From assembly GCF_002093115.1 (NCBI RefSeq), contig NZ_NAAD01000026.1:1-35790 (forward strand): a DNA stretch of 35,790 nt, given 5' to 3'. A program made the translations under genes and the position numbers. Position 1 is the first letter of the stretch; every line of letters starts with the position of its first letter. Below the pieces are notes generated by a model. That model ran no database searches. It saw nothing but the letters and a program-made list of their open reading frames with translations, and had not been told where the DNA came from. The stretch is from Geothermobacter hydrogeniphilus. Lineage in GTDB: Bacteria; Desulfobacterota; Desulfuromonadia; Desulfuromonadales; Geothermobacteraceae. Shown here piece after piece: positions 1 to 8,033 of this stretch.

Positions 1-60
1 ATGAAGCGGTGAAGCGCAACGCAGCTGACGCGGAAAATAACCAGCAAGATGCGAACAGAT

Positions 61-117
61 TGTGGGTTACAGGGTACTGGTCAACGCTGTGGATAAGGTT
101 GTGGAAAGCGTGGAAAA
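61..117. promoter_or_regulatory. Cluster of DnaA-box-like 9-mers
   Basis: TGTGGATAA at 88-96 is an exact reverse complement of the TTATCCACA DnaA box. TGTGGGTTA (61-69), TGTGGAAAG (100-108) and CGTGGAAAA (109-117) are weaker relatives in the same orientation. They lie at the edge of the window, inside or just before the first reading frame. This could be the end of an origin region or chance similarity inside coding sequence. No dnaA, dnaN or AT-rich unwinding region is visible. Confidence 0.2.
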
Positions 118-796
118 GTCCCTGCGACAGAAACAGATTCACAGTGACGATAAAGCATCCCAGGTGTTGGGTGTGTTTGCCAAGCGGCCCCTTCCCGGCC
201 GGGTCAAGACCCGGCTTTGTCCCCCCTGTTCCCCGGAGCAGGCGGCGGCTCTCTATGCGGCCTGTCTCGACGAGACGGTTGCCAGGCTTTCGGCCTGCGG
301 CCGTCCGCTGGTGCTTTTCCATGCCGGTGAAAGGGACTGGTTCGCGGACCATTTTCCAGCGATAGAACTGCGGCCCCAGGGGGAGGGAGATCTCGGGCAG
401 CGCATGGCGCGGGCCCTGCACGGTCTTCTTGCCGATGGCTTCCGGGCGGCGGCCCTGGTCGGCAGCGACAGCCCCGACCTGCCGCGGGCCCTGGTCGATG
501 AGGCCTTTGCCGCGTTGCGGACGGCAGACGCGGTGACCGTTCCGGCCGATGACGGCGGCTATGTGCTGATCGGTTGTCGTCGGCCCTGTCCGGAGCTGTT
601 TCGGGATATCGCCTGGAGTACCGCCGAGGTGCTGGACAGCACCCGGCAGGCGGCTGATCGGGCCGGCATCCGCTTGGGCGAACTGTCCGCCTGGTACGAC
701 CTTGATGATGCCGCGGCGCTGCGGCGGCTGTTGCAGTGCAGTCCCGGTTCGCGGACCGCCGCCTTTGTCCGCGCCCATCTGGCATCCTTGATTTAA
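62..796 (+). CDS. DUF2064 / TIGR04282 family glycosyltransferase-like protein
   Basis: This is a GT-A-like nucleotidyltransferase fold protein of the family often called rSAM/selenodomain-associated transferase 1. The sequence shows the family's N-terminal motif FAKRPLPGRVKTRL (about residues 39-52), a central GSDSPDLP and a late DDGGYVLIG. These are the nucleotide- and metal-binding parts of the fold. The substrate is unknown. The longest frame starts at a GTG at 62 with no clear ribosome site. Family similarity begins only near residue 35, so the GTG at 164 or TTG at 167 are alternative starts. An in-frame stop at 2-4 shows that the gene does not begin outside the window. It is followed by convergent minus-strand genes. 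Confidence 0.8.
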   Translation: MGYRVLVNAVDKVVESVEKSLRQKQIHSDDKASQVLGVFAKRPLPGRVKTRLCPPCSPEQAAALYAACLDETVARLSACGRPLVLFHAGERDWFADHFPAIELRPQGEGDLGQRMARALHGLLADGFRAAALVGSDSPDLPRALVDEAFAALRTADAVTVPADDGGYVLIGCRRPCPELFRDIAWSTAEVLDSTRQAADRAGIRLGELSAWYDLDDAAALRRLLQCSPGSRTAAFVRAHLASLI

Positions 797-903
797 CATC
801 CTTCCCCGGCCACCTCTTCCCGCCTCAGCGAGATCCGCTCCGCGACGCCTTGTGCCGCGGGTTTCAGGCGCCTTGCCTGCTCAGCCCGGGGAGCGTAGCT
901 TTT

Positions 904-1647
904 TCAACACCCTGCCAGGCGACGTCCCAGCAGCAGCCGCTGCGGCCGCCAGGCGGCAAGACGGCTGTAGAGTGTCTGCTGTTGCGGGTCATCGATCAGG
1001 TGCACCCAGCCGCCGATATGCACCAGCCGTTGTTCCGGCCGGCGTTGCAGCAGTTCGACAATTTTTTCAGCCATGGCCGCGTCACGCGGGCCGATCCCTT
1101 CGGCGCCGCGTCGGCTGCGGAGAAAGGCGCGACGCAGGCTCTCCGGGGCATCCTCGGCCAGCAGCTGCCGGGCGCCGGCATAGCCTTCGCTTCCCGACGC
1201 CGGGACCCCGGTCGGTCGGCGCACCAGGATCTTCAGGTTGCGGTAGCTGATCAGCCCGGTTTCCACCCGGCGCAGTTTCGGGATCGAGACTTCCGAGAGA
1301 TCGACCAGTTTCAGGATCGCGCCGCCGGCGTCGGCATAGGCACGGGCCGCCCGGTATTCAAAAGGCAGCGCCAGCAGGCCGCGGATGTCGGCAATGGCCG
1401 GATGCCGGTTGAGTTGCTGAAGCGGGCAGCCCAGCTCTTCGGCCAGGCGTTTCAGGATCCGCTCCAGCCGCAGCAGTTGCGATCGGGCCTGCCCGGTCCG
1501 GTAGTCGCGGGCGTAGGGGCTCATTTCAACCGTGACCAGGCCTGGTCGCAGTTGTTCAAGGAGGCGGCCGAGACGTTCTTCCCCGTACCGGTCGCGGTGT
1601 ACGGTGCCGATCAGAAACAGACGGTCATTGACGGGATGGTCGGACAT
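904..1647 (-). CDS. TraB/PrgY (TIKI-like) domain protein
   Basis: This is a 247-residue protein with the TraB/ChaN/TIKI-like signature. An N-terminal beta strand ends in GTVH (about residues 13-16) and is followed by a strand and helix with VEMS. A second GxxH motif (GWVH) lies near residue 217. The paired GxxH histidines and the glutamate are what the family uses as putative metal ligands; a few members are metalloproteases, but most have no known role. No signal peptide or membrane segment is evident, so it is probably cytoplasmic. The ATG at 1647 lies 4 bases past the ilvA stop, so the two are probably co-transcribed. A longer frame from 1710 overlaps ilvA and is less likely. Confidence 0.65.
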   Translation of the reverse strand: MSDHPVNDRLFLIGTVHRDRYGEERLGRLLEQLRPGLVTVEMSPYARDYRTGQARSQLLRLERILKRLAEELGCPLQQLNRHPAIADIRGLLALPFEYRAARAYADAGGAILKLVDLSEVSIPKLRRVETGLISYRNLKILVRRPTGVPASGSEGYAGARQLLAEDAPESLRRAFLRSRRGAEGIGPRDAAMAEKIVELLQRRPEQRLVHIGGWVHLIDDPQQQTLYSRLAAWRPQRLLLGRRLAGC

Positions 1648-1651
1648 GGCT

Positions 1652-2860
1652 TCAGTGCAGCACTTCGGCGCCCCAGGTCTGGCGGTGCAGGGCGTCGAGG
1701 ATGGCGGCAATATGTTCGGGGCCGCGGGTTTCGAGTTCGAGCAGCACCTCGGCCCGGCCGAGGGGAATGCTGCTCAGTCGACGGTCATGATGAACGTGCA
1801 GGATATTGGCTCCCTGCCCGGCCAGCAGTTGGCTGAGCCGTGCCAGGTTGCCAGGGGCATCATCGAGGTTGACAAGGATTTTCAGAAACCGGCCTTCGGC
1901 GATCATGCCGCGCTGCACCACCCGGGAGAGGGTCTGGACATCAATGTTGCCGCCCGACAGCAGGCAGGCGACCGGTCCGGGCGGCAGCTTCGGCGCGTGG
2001 AAGAGCAGGGCGGCCAGGGTGACCGCCGCCGACCCTTCGACCACCAGCTTGGTTTTTTCCAGCAGTCCGACGATCGCCTGGGCGATCTCCTCTTCTTCAA
2101 CAGTGAGCAGATGGTCGACCAGCTCCTCGATCAGTGGAAAGGTTTCGGCACCGAGCTGTTTGACCACGATACCGTCCGCCAGGGAATGTGTCGAGGCCAG
2201 GCGGACGCGCTTTCCGCTCCGCCTTGAGTGCAGCGCGCCGGCGGCTCCGGCCGCCTCAACGCCGATGATACGGATGCGTGGGTTGAGGGCCTTGAGGGCG
2301 CTGGCCACACCGCTGATCAGTCCGCCGCCGCCGATCGGCACCAGCAACGCCGCCAGATCGGGACGCTGGGCATGGATTTCCAGGCCGATGGTTCCTTGCC
2401 CGGCGATCACCAGACGATGATCGAAGGCGGGCAGGTAGACCAGCTTGTTCTGTCGCTGCAGCTGCCTGGCATGGGCCGCCGCGGCATCGTAGTTTTCTCC
2501 ATGCAGAATAACCTCGGCACCGTAGTGACGGGTCGCCTGTTCCTTGGCTAGCGGGGTGCTGACCGGCATCACCACCGTCGCCGGAATCTGGAACAGCTGA
2601 GCGGCGTGGGCCACGCCCTGGGCGTGATTACCGGCAGAGGCCGTGATCACCCCCGGGGCGATGCGCTTGCGGGGCTGGCAGGCGAGAAAGTTGTAGGCGC
2701 CGCGCAGCTTGAAGGAGCCGGTGCGCTGCAGGTTCTCGCATTTCAGCAGCAGCGGCCGGCCGAGTTTTTGGCTGAAATAGGCCGACTGCAGCAGCGGCGT
2801 GCGGCGAACCTGTCCTTCGAGCCGGGCGGCGGCCTGCTGGATGAGCTTGAGATCGAGCAT
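1652..2860 (-). CDS. ilvA: Threonine ammonia-lyase (threonine dehydratase) with ACT domain
   Basis: This PLP enzyme converts L-threonine to 2-oxobutanoate and ammonia, the entry to isoleucine synthesis or threonine catabolism. The protein has 402 residues, the size of the short form with a single C-terminal ACT domain. The PLP lysine is K51 in GSFKLRGA. The glycine-rich phosphate loop GGGGLISG lies near residue 180 and SGGN near 305. The ACT domain begins around residue 325 (FLKILVNLDDAPGNLARL). The start at 2860 (MLDLKLIQ) matches the family; the 24 extra residues of the longer frame look non-coding. The TraB-like gene follows at once. Divergent tolQ lies upstream across two palindromic repeats. 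Confidence 0.93.
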   Translation of the reverse strand: MLDLKLIQQAAARLEGQVRRTPLLQSAYFSQKLGRPLLLKCENLQRTGSFKLRGAYNFLACQPRKRIAPGVITASAGNHAQGVAHAAQLFQIPATVVMPVSTPLAKEQATRHYGAEVILHGENYDAAAAHARQLQRQNKLVYLPAFDHRLVIAGQGTIGLEIHAQRPDLAALLVPIGGGGLISGVASALKALNPRIRIIGVEAAGAAGALHSRRSGKRVRLASTHSLADGIVVKQLGAETFPLIEELVDHLLTVEEEEIAQAIVGLLEKTKLVVEGSAAVTLAALLFHAPKLPPGPVACLLSGGNIDVQTLSRVVQRGMIAEGRFLKILVNLDDAPGNLARLSQLLAGQGANILHVHHDRRLSSIPLGRAEVLLELETRGPEHIAAILDALHRQTWGAEVLH

Positions 2861-2989
2861 ACAGAGCAAGCTTACCCCGCCTGCCGTCGAAGGCAAGCCT
2901 CCGCGCGGCGGGACCGGGCTGTGGGTAAGCACGTTGACTTGCCCCGGGCGATCGTCAATAATCGCCGCAGTTGGTGTTTTTCAGATCGC

Positions 2990-3024
2990 CACTCTTGATG
3001 CTTTCGCAAAAAGCATCAAGAGTG
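2990..3024. repeat. Perfect 15-bp inverted repeat with 5-base loop
   Basis: The arm CACTCTTGATGCTTT (2990-3004) and its exact complement AAAGCATCAAGAGTG (3010-3024) are separated by CGCAA. It lies between divergent ilvA and tolQ. Neither strand has a clean T-run after the stem, and neither neighbouring gene ends here, so a terminator is unlikely. It touches the next palindromic element and may be part of it. Confidence 0.8.
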
Positions 3025-3150
3025 TTGGCTAAGCAAAAAGCACCGGCAGCAAGGTGCGCGATTGTCGAGCAATGAGGCGTACTTACGTACGTTGAAGCAG
3101 CGAGACAAACGCAGCTTTGCTGCTGCTGGTGAGTTTTTGCGACGCCATCA
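3023..3150. repeat. Palindromic MITE-like intergenic element upstream of tolQ
   Basis: The ends are imperfect inverted repeats: TTGGCTAAGCAAAAA on the left, and TGATGGCGTCGCAAAAA read from the right end on the other strand. Inside, ACCGGCAGCAA pairs imperfectly with TTGCTGCTGCTGGT, and the core GCGTACTTACGTACG is nearly self-complementary. The whole segment could fold as one long hairpin. It fills the 325-base gap between ilvA and tolQ almost up to the tolQ ribosome site, so any tolQ promoter must lie in or very near it. I infer a mobile palindromic repeat; no target duplication was identified. Confidence 0.55.
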
Positions 3151-3185
3151 TTGATCATTCATGTATCGCCGCAAGGAGGAGTCCC

Positions 3186-3848
3186 TTGGAACTGATCCTC
3201 GGTGCGGGGCCGGTCGTCAAGCTGGTCCTGCTGGTTCTCGCCTATTTTTCCATTGTTTCCTGGGCCATCATTTTTCTCAAGTTTCGGGTTGTCCGCCGGG
3301 CGATCATTGACTCGGATCGTTTTCTCGATTTCTTCTGGGCGAAGAAACGCTTTGATCTGATCGGCCAGGGGCTCAAGGATTTTTCCCAGTCACCGCTGAC
3401 CGTTCTGTTCCGCGAGGGTTACCAGGAGCTGCTGCGCGGCAGCCGGCAGCCGAGCGAGGGCGGCGGCCCGAGCGCCGAACTGGGTCGGTCGGCCAATGTC
3501 GCCCGCGCCCTGCGCCGCGCCACCACCAGTGAAACCCAGCGGCTGGAAAAATATCTCACCTTTCTCGCCACCACCGGATCGACCGCTCCCTTTATCGGCC
3601 TGTTCGGCACCGTCTGGGGGATCATGGATTCCTTCCACGGCATCGGCAAGACCGGCAGCGCCTCGCTGGCGGTGGTCGCGCCGGGAATTTCCGAGGCGCT
3701 GATCGCCACCGCCATCGGCCTGGTGGCGGCGATTCCGGCGGTCATGGCCTACAACCACTTCGTCAACAAGGTCAACGTGTTGACCGGAGAAATGGACAAC
3801 TTCTGCCAGGAATTTCTCAATATCGTGCAGCGCATGGGACGGGACTAG
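3186..3848 (+). CDS. tolQ: TolQ, proton channel subunit of the Tol-Pal system
   Basis: This inner-membrane MotA/TolQ/ExbB-family protein of 220 residues forms the proton channel with TolR that energises TolA. A first membrane helix lies near residues 8-32 (VVKLVLLVLAYFSIVSW), followed by a cytoplasmic loop. The family core is TGSTAPFIGLFGTVWGIMDSF, then a third helix at ISEALIATAIGLVAAIPAVM. I chose TTG at 3186 because AAGGAGG (3173-3179) sits six bases before it and homologues begin at this point. The ATG at 3117 would place coding sequence inside the palindromic repeat. The downstream tolR starts 3 bases after the stop. No acyl-CoA thioesterase gene (ybgC) precedes it, unlike the E. coli order. 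Confidence 0.92.
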   Translation: MELILGAGPVVKLVLLVLAYFSIVSWAIIFLKFRVVRRAIIDSDRFLDFFWAKKRFDLIGQGLKDFSQSPLTVLFREGYQELLRGSRQPSEGGGPSAELGRSANVARALRRATTSETQRLEKYLTFLATTGSTAPFIGLFGTVWGIMDSFHGIGKTGSASLAVVAPGISEALIATAIGLVAAIPAVMAYNHFVNKVNVLTGEMDNFCQEFLNIVQRMGRD

Positions 3849-3851
3849 ACG

Positions 3852-4274
<423 letters not shown>

Positions 4275-4275
4275 G

Positions 4276-5115
4276 GTGAGCGGGAGCGGTCACAACAGCC
4301 GCTGGCGGCGGCAGGCCGGGGGACGACGCGATCCGCGCCTGGCCGCGATGCTCGGCTATTCATTCGGGCTGCACCTGCTGCTGGTGCTGCTCTTCGGCGG
4401 CTGGCTGCTGCCGCGCATGCAGCATTCGAAGCCGCCGGTCTACGTGGTCGACCTGGTCAATCTGCCGGTCAAAAATCCGCAGGCCGGGCGACCGGACGGG
4501 ACGCCGAAACACAAGGTCAAGGCCCGACCGAAAGCGAAACCGAAACCCAAGCCGGTTGTCAGGCCGAAACCCAAGCCGAAAGCGAAACCCAAGGCCAAAG
4601 CCAAATCAAAACCCAAGGTCAAGGCCAAATCGAAGGCTCGGCCGAAGGCGGTCAGCAGGACTCGGCCGAAACCGAAGGTTGACTATCGCCAGACCGAAAG
4701 CGTCATCGAGAAGCTCAGGCGCAAGCGGGAACGTGAGGAACTGAAACGGAAACTGGCGGCCCTGGAGGCGCAGGACACCCGCCGGTCGCCGGGCAGCAAG
4801 GCGCCTCTCGGCGAAACCGCCGGTACCGGCAGTGAGGCCGGGGTTTCCTACCGGACCTGGCTGCAGCAGGCCTACAAGAGTGCCTGGAGCCTGTCGAAGT
4901 ACCAGGTCAGGAGTCTTGATCTCAAGGCGGATGTCGAAGTGGTTTATGATGCCCGCGGCTTTCTGCGCGACTACACGGTCATGAAGAGTTCGGGGGATCG
5001 TCGTTTTGATGATTCGATTACCCGGGCGATTCGCCGGGTTGATCGGCTTGAACCGCCGCCGGGCCGAACCATCAGGGAAATCATCAAGTTCAACCTCAAG
5101 GATCTTCAGGAATAA
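4276..5115 (+). CDS. tolA: TolA/TonB-type energy-transducing protein
   Basis: This 279-residue protein has an N-terminal membrane anchor (about 26-46), then a Lys/Pro-rich periplasmic spacer of KPKPKAK-type repeats (about 65-135). A short charged coiled region follows (about 140-165), and a C-terminal TonB/TolA-like domain (about 185-279) with the strand SYRTWLQQAYKSAWSL and the pattern RDYTVMKSSGDRRFDDS. It should carry force from TolQR to TolB/Pal. The spacer resembles TonB more than the long helical TolA spacer of E. coli, but the locus argues for TolA. The start is GTG at 4276, one base after the tolR stop, with GCTGAGG upstream. The stop is followed by tolB after 2 bases. Confidence 0.88.
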   Translation: MSGSGHNSRWRRQAGGRRDPRLAAMLGYSFGLHLLLVLLFGGWLLPRMQHSKPPVYVVDLVNLPVKNPQAGRPDGTPKHKVKARPKAKPKPKPVVRPKPKPKAKPKAKAKSKPKVKAKSKARPKAVSRTRPKPKVDYRQTESVIEKLRRKREREELKRKLAALEAQDTRRSPGSKAPLGETAGTGSEAGVSYRTWLQQAYKSAWSLSKYQVRSLDLKADVEVVYDARGFLRDYTVMKSSGDRRFDDSITRAIRRVDRLEPPPGRTIREIIKFNLKDLQE

Positions 5116-5117
5116 TC

Positions 5118-6407
5118 ATGACACGATTGATTCTGCCGCTGTTGCTGCTGCTGGTTCTGGTTACGCCGGCCTGGAGCGCCATCGAAATCAGTGCCCCGGG
5201 GCAACAGCAGATACCGCTGGCGCTGACCGTCCTGCAGCCGCTCGACGACGGCCGCAACCCGGCCCTGGCCGAGGAGTTCAACCAGGTTCTCTCCTGGGAC
5301 CTTGAGCTGACCGGTCTTTTCAGCCGCATCGACCCGCGCGCCTTTCTCGCCGATGCCGGCAGGCTGGGACTGCTTTCCATCGATGTGGATTTCGCCGAAT
5401 GGCGGCTGCTGGGAGCCGAGATGCTGATCAAGGGCGGTTACTCGCTGCGCGGCGGACAGCTGGTGGTCGAGGCGCGGCTGTTTGATGTTCGCGCCCGGCG
5501 GCTGCTCAACGGTCGCCGTTATGTCGGCAAGCCGGGTGATGTCCGCCGCATAGCTCATGCCTTCGCCGACCAGATTCTGAAAAGCCTGACTGGCAGCCTC
5601 GGCCCCTTCAGCAGCCGGCTGGCGTACATCTCCGACCAGAGCGGGCGCAAGGAACTCTACCTGATGGAGGTTGACGGCCACAAGCCGGTGCGGATTACAA
5701 ATCATCGCTCCATCGTCCTCAATCCCGATTTCTCCGCTGACGGGCGCCGGGTGATTTTCACCAGCTACCGGGCCGGGAATCCCGATCTTTACCAGCGGGA
5801 CATCTTCAGCGGCCGCGAGTCGCGGCTTTCCGCCCGACGCGGGCTCAACGTCGGCGGCCGTTTCTCGCCGCAGGACGACCGAATCGCCCTGACCCTGTCG
5901 AAGGACGGCAATTCGGAAATCTACCTGCTCAACGGCGACGGCGGGATCAGCAGGCGACTGACCCGCTACTGGGGAATCGACATCGATCCGACCTGGAGTC
6001 CGGACGGTGATCGGATTGCCTTTGTCTCCAACCGGCGCGGCAATCCCCACATCTTTCTGCTTTCCACCGCCGGCGGTGATCCGCAGCGCCTGACCCTGAA
6101 CGGCAAGTACAATGTCACCCCGGCCTGGAGCCCGAAGGGGGACTGGATCGCCTTCAGCCGCAAGGAGGGAAGCCTGTTCGACATCTACCTGATCCGGCCC
6201 GACGGCAGCGAAGAACGGCGGCTGACCTTCGGTCCCGGCAACAAGGAACATCCGCGCTGGAGTCCGGACGGGCGCTTTCTGGTCTATTCGTCGGATGAAA
6301 GCGGCAGGAAGGCGATCTACCTGATGCGTGCCGACGGCAGCGGTTCGGTCAAGGTTTCCGGCGGTTCCGGCAACTGCAACCATCCGGCCTGGTCGCCGCG
6401 CTGGTAA
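5118..6407 (+). CDS. tolB: TolB periplasmic beta-propeller protein
   Basis: The 429-residue precursor has a signal peptide (residues 1-21, ending PAWSA). The N-terminal TolB domain that contacts TolA covers about 22-160. The C-terminal six-bladed propeller that binds Pal shows repeated blade motifs: SDQSGRKELYLMEVDG, TWSPDGDRIAFVSNRRG, WSPKGDWIAFSRKEG and RWSPDGRFLVYSSDESG, each about 43 residues apart. Length and order match the family. The start ATG is 2 bases after tolA. A sigma-70 promoter for pal follows, so tolB may end the first transcription unit. Confidence 0.95.
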   Translation: MTRLILPLLLLLVLVTPAWSAIEISAPGQQQIPLALTVLQPLDDGRNPALAEEFNQVLSWDLELTGLFSRIDPRAFLADAGRLGLLSIDVDFAEWRLLGAEMLIKGGYSLRGGQLVVEARLFDVRARRLLNGRRYVGKPGDVRRIAHAFADQILKSLTGSLGPFSSRLAYISDQSGRKELYLMEVDGHKPVRITNHRSIVLNPDFSADGRRVIFTSYRAGNPDLYQRDIFSGRESRLSARRGLNVGGRFSPQDDRIALTLSKDGNSEIYLLNGDGGISRRLTRYWGIDIDPTWSPDGDRIAFVSNRRGNPHIFLLSTAGGDPQRLTLNGKYNVTPAWSPKGDWIAFSRKEGSLFDIYLIRPDGSEERRLTFGPGNKEHPRWSPDGRFLVYSSDESGRKAIYLMRADGSGSVKVSGGSGNCNHPAWSPRW

Positions 6408-6446
6408 CCTCCGTCGTTGCCATCGCCAAGATTAATGCAATCCTAG

Positions 6447-6474
6447 TTGTCTTTTCACAGGCTTTCTGTATAAT
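6447..6474 (+). promoter_or_regulatory. Sigma-70-type promoter for pal
   Basis: TTGTCT (6447-6452) and a perfect TATAAT (6469-6474) are separated by 16 bases, with an AT-rich downstream stretch. It lies 71 bases before the pal ATG and after the tolB stop. This suggests pal-cpoB can be expressed separately from and more strongly than tolQRAB, which fits an abundant lipoprotein. Confidence 0.7.
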
Positions 6475-6544
6475 CGAGGCTGTTTTACTAGGGTTTTTCG
6501 GTAACAATATCATTTCTATAGACGTTTGAAAGGAGTGGAACACC

Positions 6545-7093
6545 ATGAAGAAGGTTGTCGTAATGCAGTGGATTGCCGTTGTGGCGCTGTGTTCCCTGTT
6601 GGCCGTTGGTTGTGCGAAAAAGCCCGCCGCGCAGCAGGCTCCCGCTGAAGCCCCGGTCGAGACCAAGGTTGCTGTCGAGCAGCCGACCGCGGTTGCCGAT
6701 CAGGGGGTGAGCGAGTCCTCCGTCAAGGAGCAGGTTCCGGCCGACATCGAGGCCGTCGCCCGGCAGTTGCAGCGGATTCATTTTGATTTCGACCAGTTCA
6801 GTCTCTCGGCTCAGGCGCGTGACATCCTTGCCGCCAACGCCGCCCTGCTGCAGGCCAATCCCGGTGTCAAGGTGCGGATCGAAGGGCACTGCGACGAGCG
6901 CGGTTCCGATGAATACAACCTGGCGCTCGGTGAGCGACGGGCGATTGCCGCGCGGGACTACCTGGTTTCACTCGGCGTGGCCGCCGACCGGATCTCGACC
7001 ATCTCCTACGGTGAAGAGATGCCCCTCGACCCGGCCAGCAACGAAGCGGCCTGGGCCAAGAACCGGCGTGACGAGTTCAAAGCGGTCCGCTGA
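6545..7093 (+). CDS. pal: Pal, peptidoglycan-associated outer-membrane lipoprotein
   Basis: The 182-residue precursor has a lipobox LAVGC with the lipidated cysteine at residue 23. The next residue is Ala, not Asp, which favours outer-membrane sorting. A flexible Ala/Pro/Val-rich linker runs to about residue 70. The OmpA-like domain then shows IHFDFDQ and the peptidoglycan-binding motif GHCDERGSDEYNLALGERRA, ending in the usual NRRDEF. The start has AAAGGAG 8-9 bases upstream. It is the anchor that TolB and TolA act on. A hairpin terminator follows 20 bases after the stop. Confidence 0.96.
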   Translation: MKKVVVMQWIAVVALCSLLAVGCAKKPAAQQAPAEAPVETKVAVEQPTAVADQGVSESSVKEQVPADIEAVARQLQRIHFDFDQFSLSAQARDILAANAALLQANPGVKVRIEGHCDERGSDEYNLALGERRAIAARDYLVSLGVAADRISTISYGEEMPLDPASNEAAWAKNRRDEFKAVR

Positions 7094-7113
7094 TCGGCTT
7101 AAGATGGATACGG

Positions 7114-7145
7114 GGGCCGCGCTGTTCTGCAGCGCGGCCCTTTTT
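7114..7145 (+). terminator. Rho-independent terminator between pal and cpoB
   Basis: The stem GGGCCGCGCTG (7114-7124) pairs perfectly with CAGCGCGGCCC (7130-7140) around a 5-base loop and is followed by TTTTT. It lies between pal and cpoB, so cpoB is probably expressed by partial read-through at a lower level than pal. I saw no separate cpoB promoter. Confidence 0.88.
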
Positions 7146-7169
7146 ATTTCAGGTCTTTGAGGAGGCGTT

Positions 7170-7955
7170 ATGAAAGCGTGCTATCTCGGATTTCTGCTGC
7201 TGGTGATGATCCTTGGCGGTTGTGCCAACCCGCAACAGCAGCAGCGCATCGACCAGGATCTGGCGGAAATGAAGCGTCGCCTGGCGGCCAATGAAACGGC
7301 CCTGGTGGAGTTGCGCAAGGCGCAGGCTGCCGGTGGTGGACAGCAACAGCTGGCCGGACTGACCCGCGGCCAGGCCGACCTCAAGGCCGATTTCGACAGC
7401 TTTCGCAATCAGGTTCTCAGCATGCAGGGGGATGTCGAGGAACAGGCGGCCGCCCGGCAGAAACTGCAGGCGGAGCTGACCTCTCTGCGTGATGAACTGC
7501 GCTTCAAGGTCAAGGCCATCGAAGAACGCCTCGCCAAGCTGGAGAAGGCGCCGCCGAAAGTCGCGGCGACAGCGCCCGCGCCCGTAAGTGCCGAAGAGCT
7601 TTATCAGCAGGGGCTGGACGCGATCCGCAATCAGAACAACTTCGCCCTCGGCCGTGAGCGGCTGCAGGCCTTTCTCAAGCAGTACCCCAAGCATCACCTG
7701 GCGGTGAATGCCACCTACTGGATCGGTGAAGCCTGGTACGGGGAGAAGAAGTACGAAAATGCCATCCTGCAGTTCCAGGATGTGGTCGAGAAATACGGGG
7801 ACCAGCCGAAGGTGGCATCGGCCCTGCTCAAGCAGGGGCTGGCTTTCCAGGCTCTCGGCGACAAGGATAACGCCCGGGTGATCTGGGCCAAGCTGCAGGA
7901 ACGGTTTCCCAAATCTCCGGAAGCGAAAAAGGCTGCGGCGCTGATGAAGAAGTAA
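7170..7955 (+). CDS. cpoB: CpoB/YbgF, Tol-Pal accessory lipoprotein with TPRs
   Basis: The 261-residue protein acts in the periplasm and in E. coli coordinates Tol with septal peptidoglycan synthesis. Here it carries a lipobox (ILGGC, cysteine 18), whereas E. coli CpoB is soluble, so it is probably membrane-tethered. Residues 20-125 form a long charged coiled coil (YbgF trimerisation type), followed by a Pro/Ala linker. Residues about 140-261 hold three tetratricopeptide units (AEELYQQGLDAIRNQNNF, NATYWIGEAWYGEKKYENAI, ASALLKQGLAFQALGDKDNA). GAGGAGG at 7159-7165 precedes the ATG. A strong terminator follows the stop. Confidence 0.93.
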   Translation: MKACYLGFLLLVMILGGCANPQQQQRIDQDLAEMKRRLAANETALVELRKAQAAGGGQQQLAGLTRGQADLKADFDSFRNQVLSMQGDVEEQAAARQKLQAELTSLRDELRFKVKAIEERLAKLEKAPPKVAATAPAPVSAEELYQQGLDAIRNQNNFALGRERLQAFLKQYPKHHLAVNATYWIGEAWYGEKKYENAILQFQDVVEKYGDQPKVASALLKQGLAFQALGDKDNARVIWAKLQERFPKSPEAKKAAALMKK

Positions 7956-7980
7956 GCCGGCGAGGACATGAAAACAAACA

Positions 7981-8015
7981 AAAGGGCGACCCGATGCGGG
8001 CCGCCCTTTTTGTTT
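7981..8015 (+). terminator. Rho-independent terminator after cpoB
   Basis: AAAGGGCG (7981-7988) pairs with CGCCCTTT (8002-8009), and the inner CCCG (7990-7993) pairs with CGGG (7997-8000). A TTTTTGTTT tract follows. This ends the Tol-Pal cluster. Confidence 0.85.
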
Positions 8016-8033
8016 GATGCCGCCGGCTTTTTC

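Noticed and set aside
736-1836. 366-residue plus-strand frame opposite the TraB-like gene
   Set aside because: No motif and no ribosome site; the opposite strand holds the real gene.
2955-3158. 67-residue minus-strand frame across the ilvA-tolQ gap
   Set aside because: It lies wholly in the palindromic repeats, has no ribosome site and reads the repeat rather than a protein family.
4516-4680. Short repeats in tolA considered as a CRISPR or satellite
   Set aside because: They encode a continuous Lys/Pro spacer in frame.
5106-6383. 425-residue minus-strand frame opposite tolB
   Set aside because: tolB has clear signal peptide and propeller motifs; this frame is its shadow.
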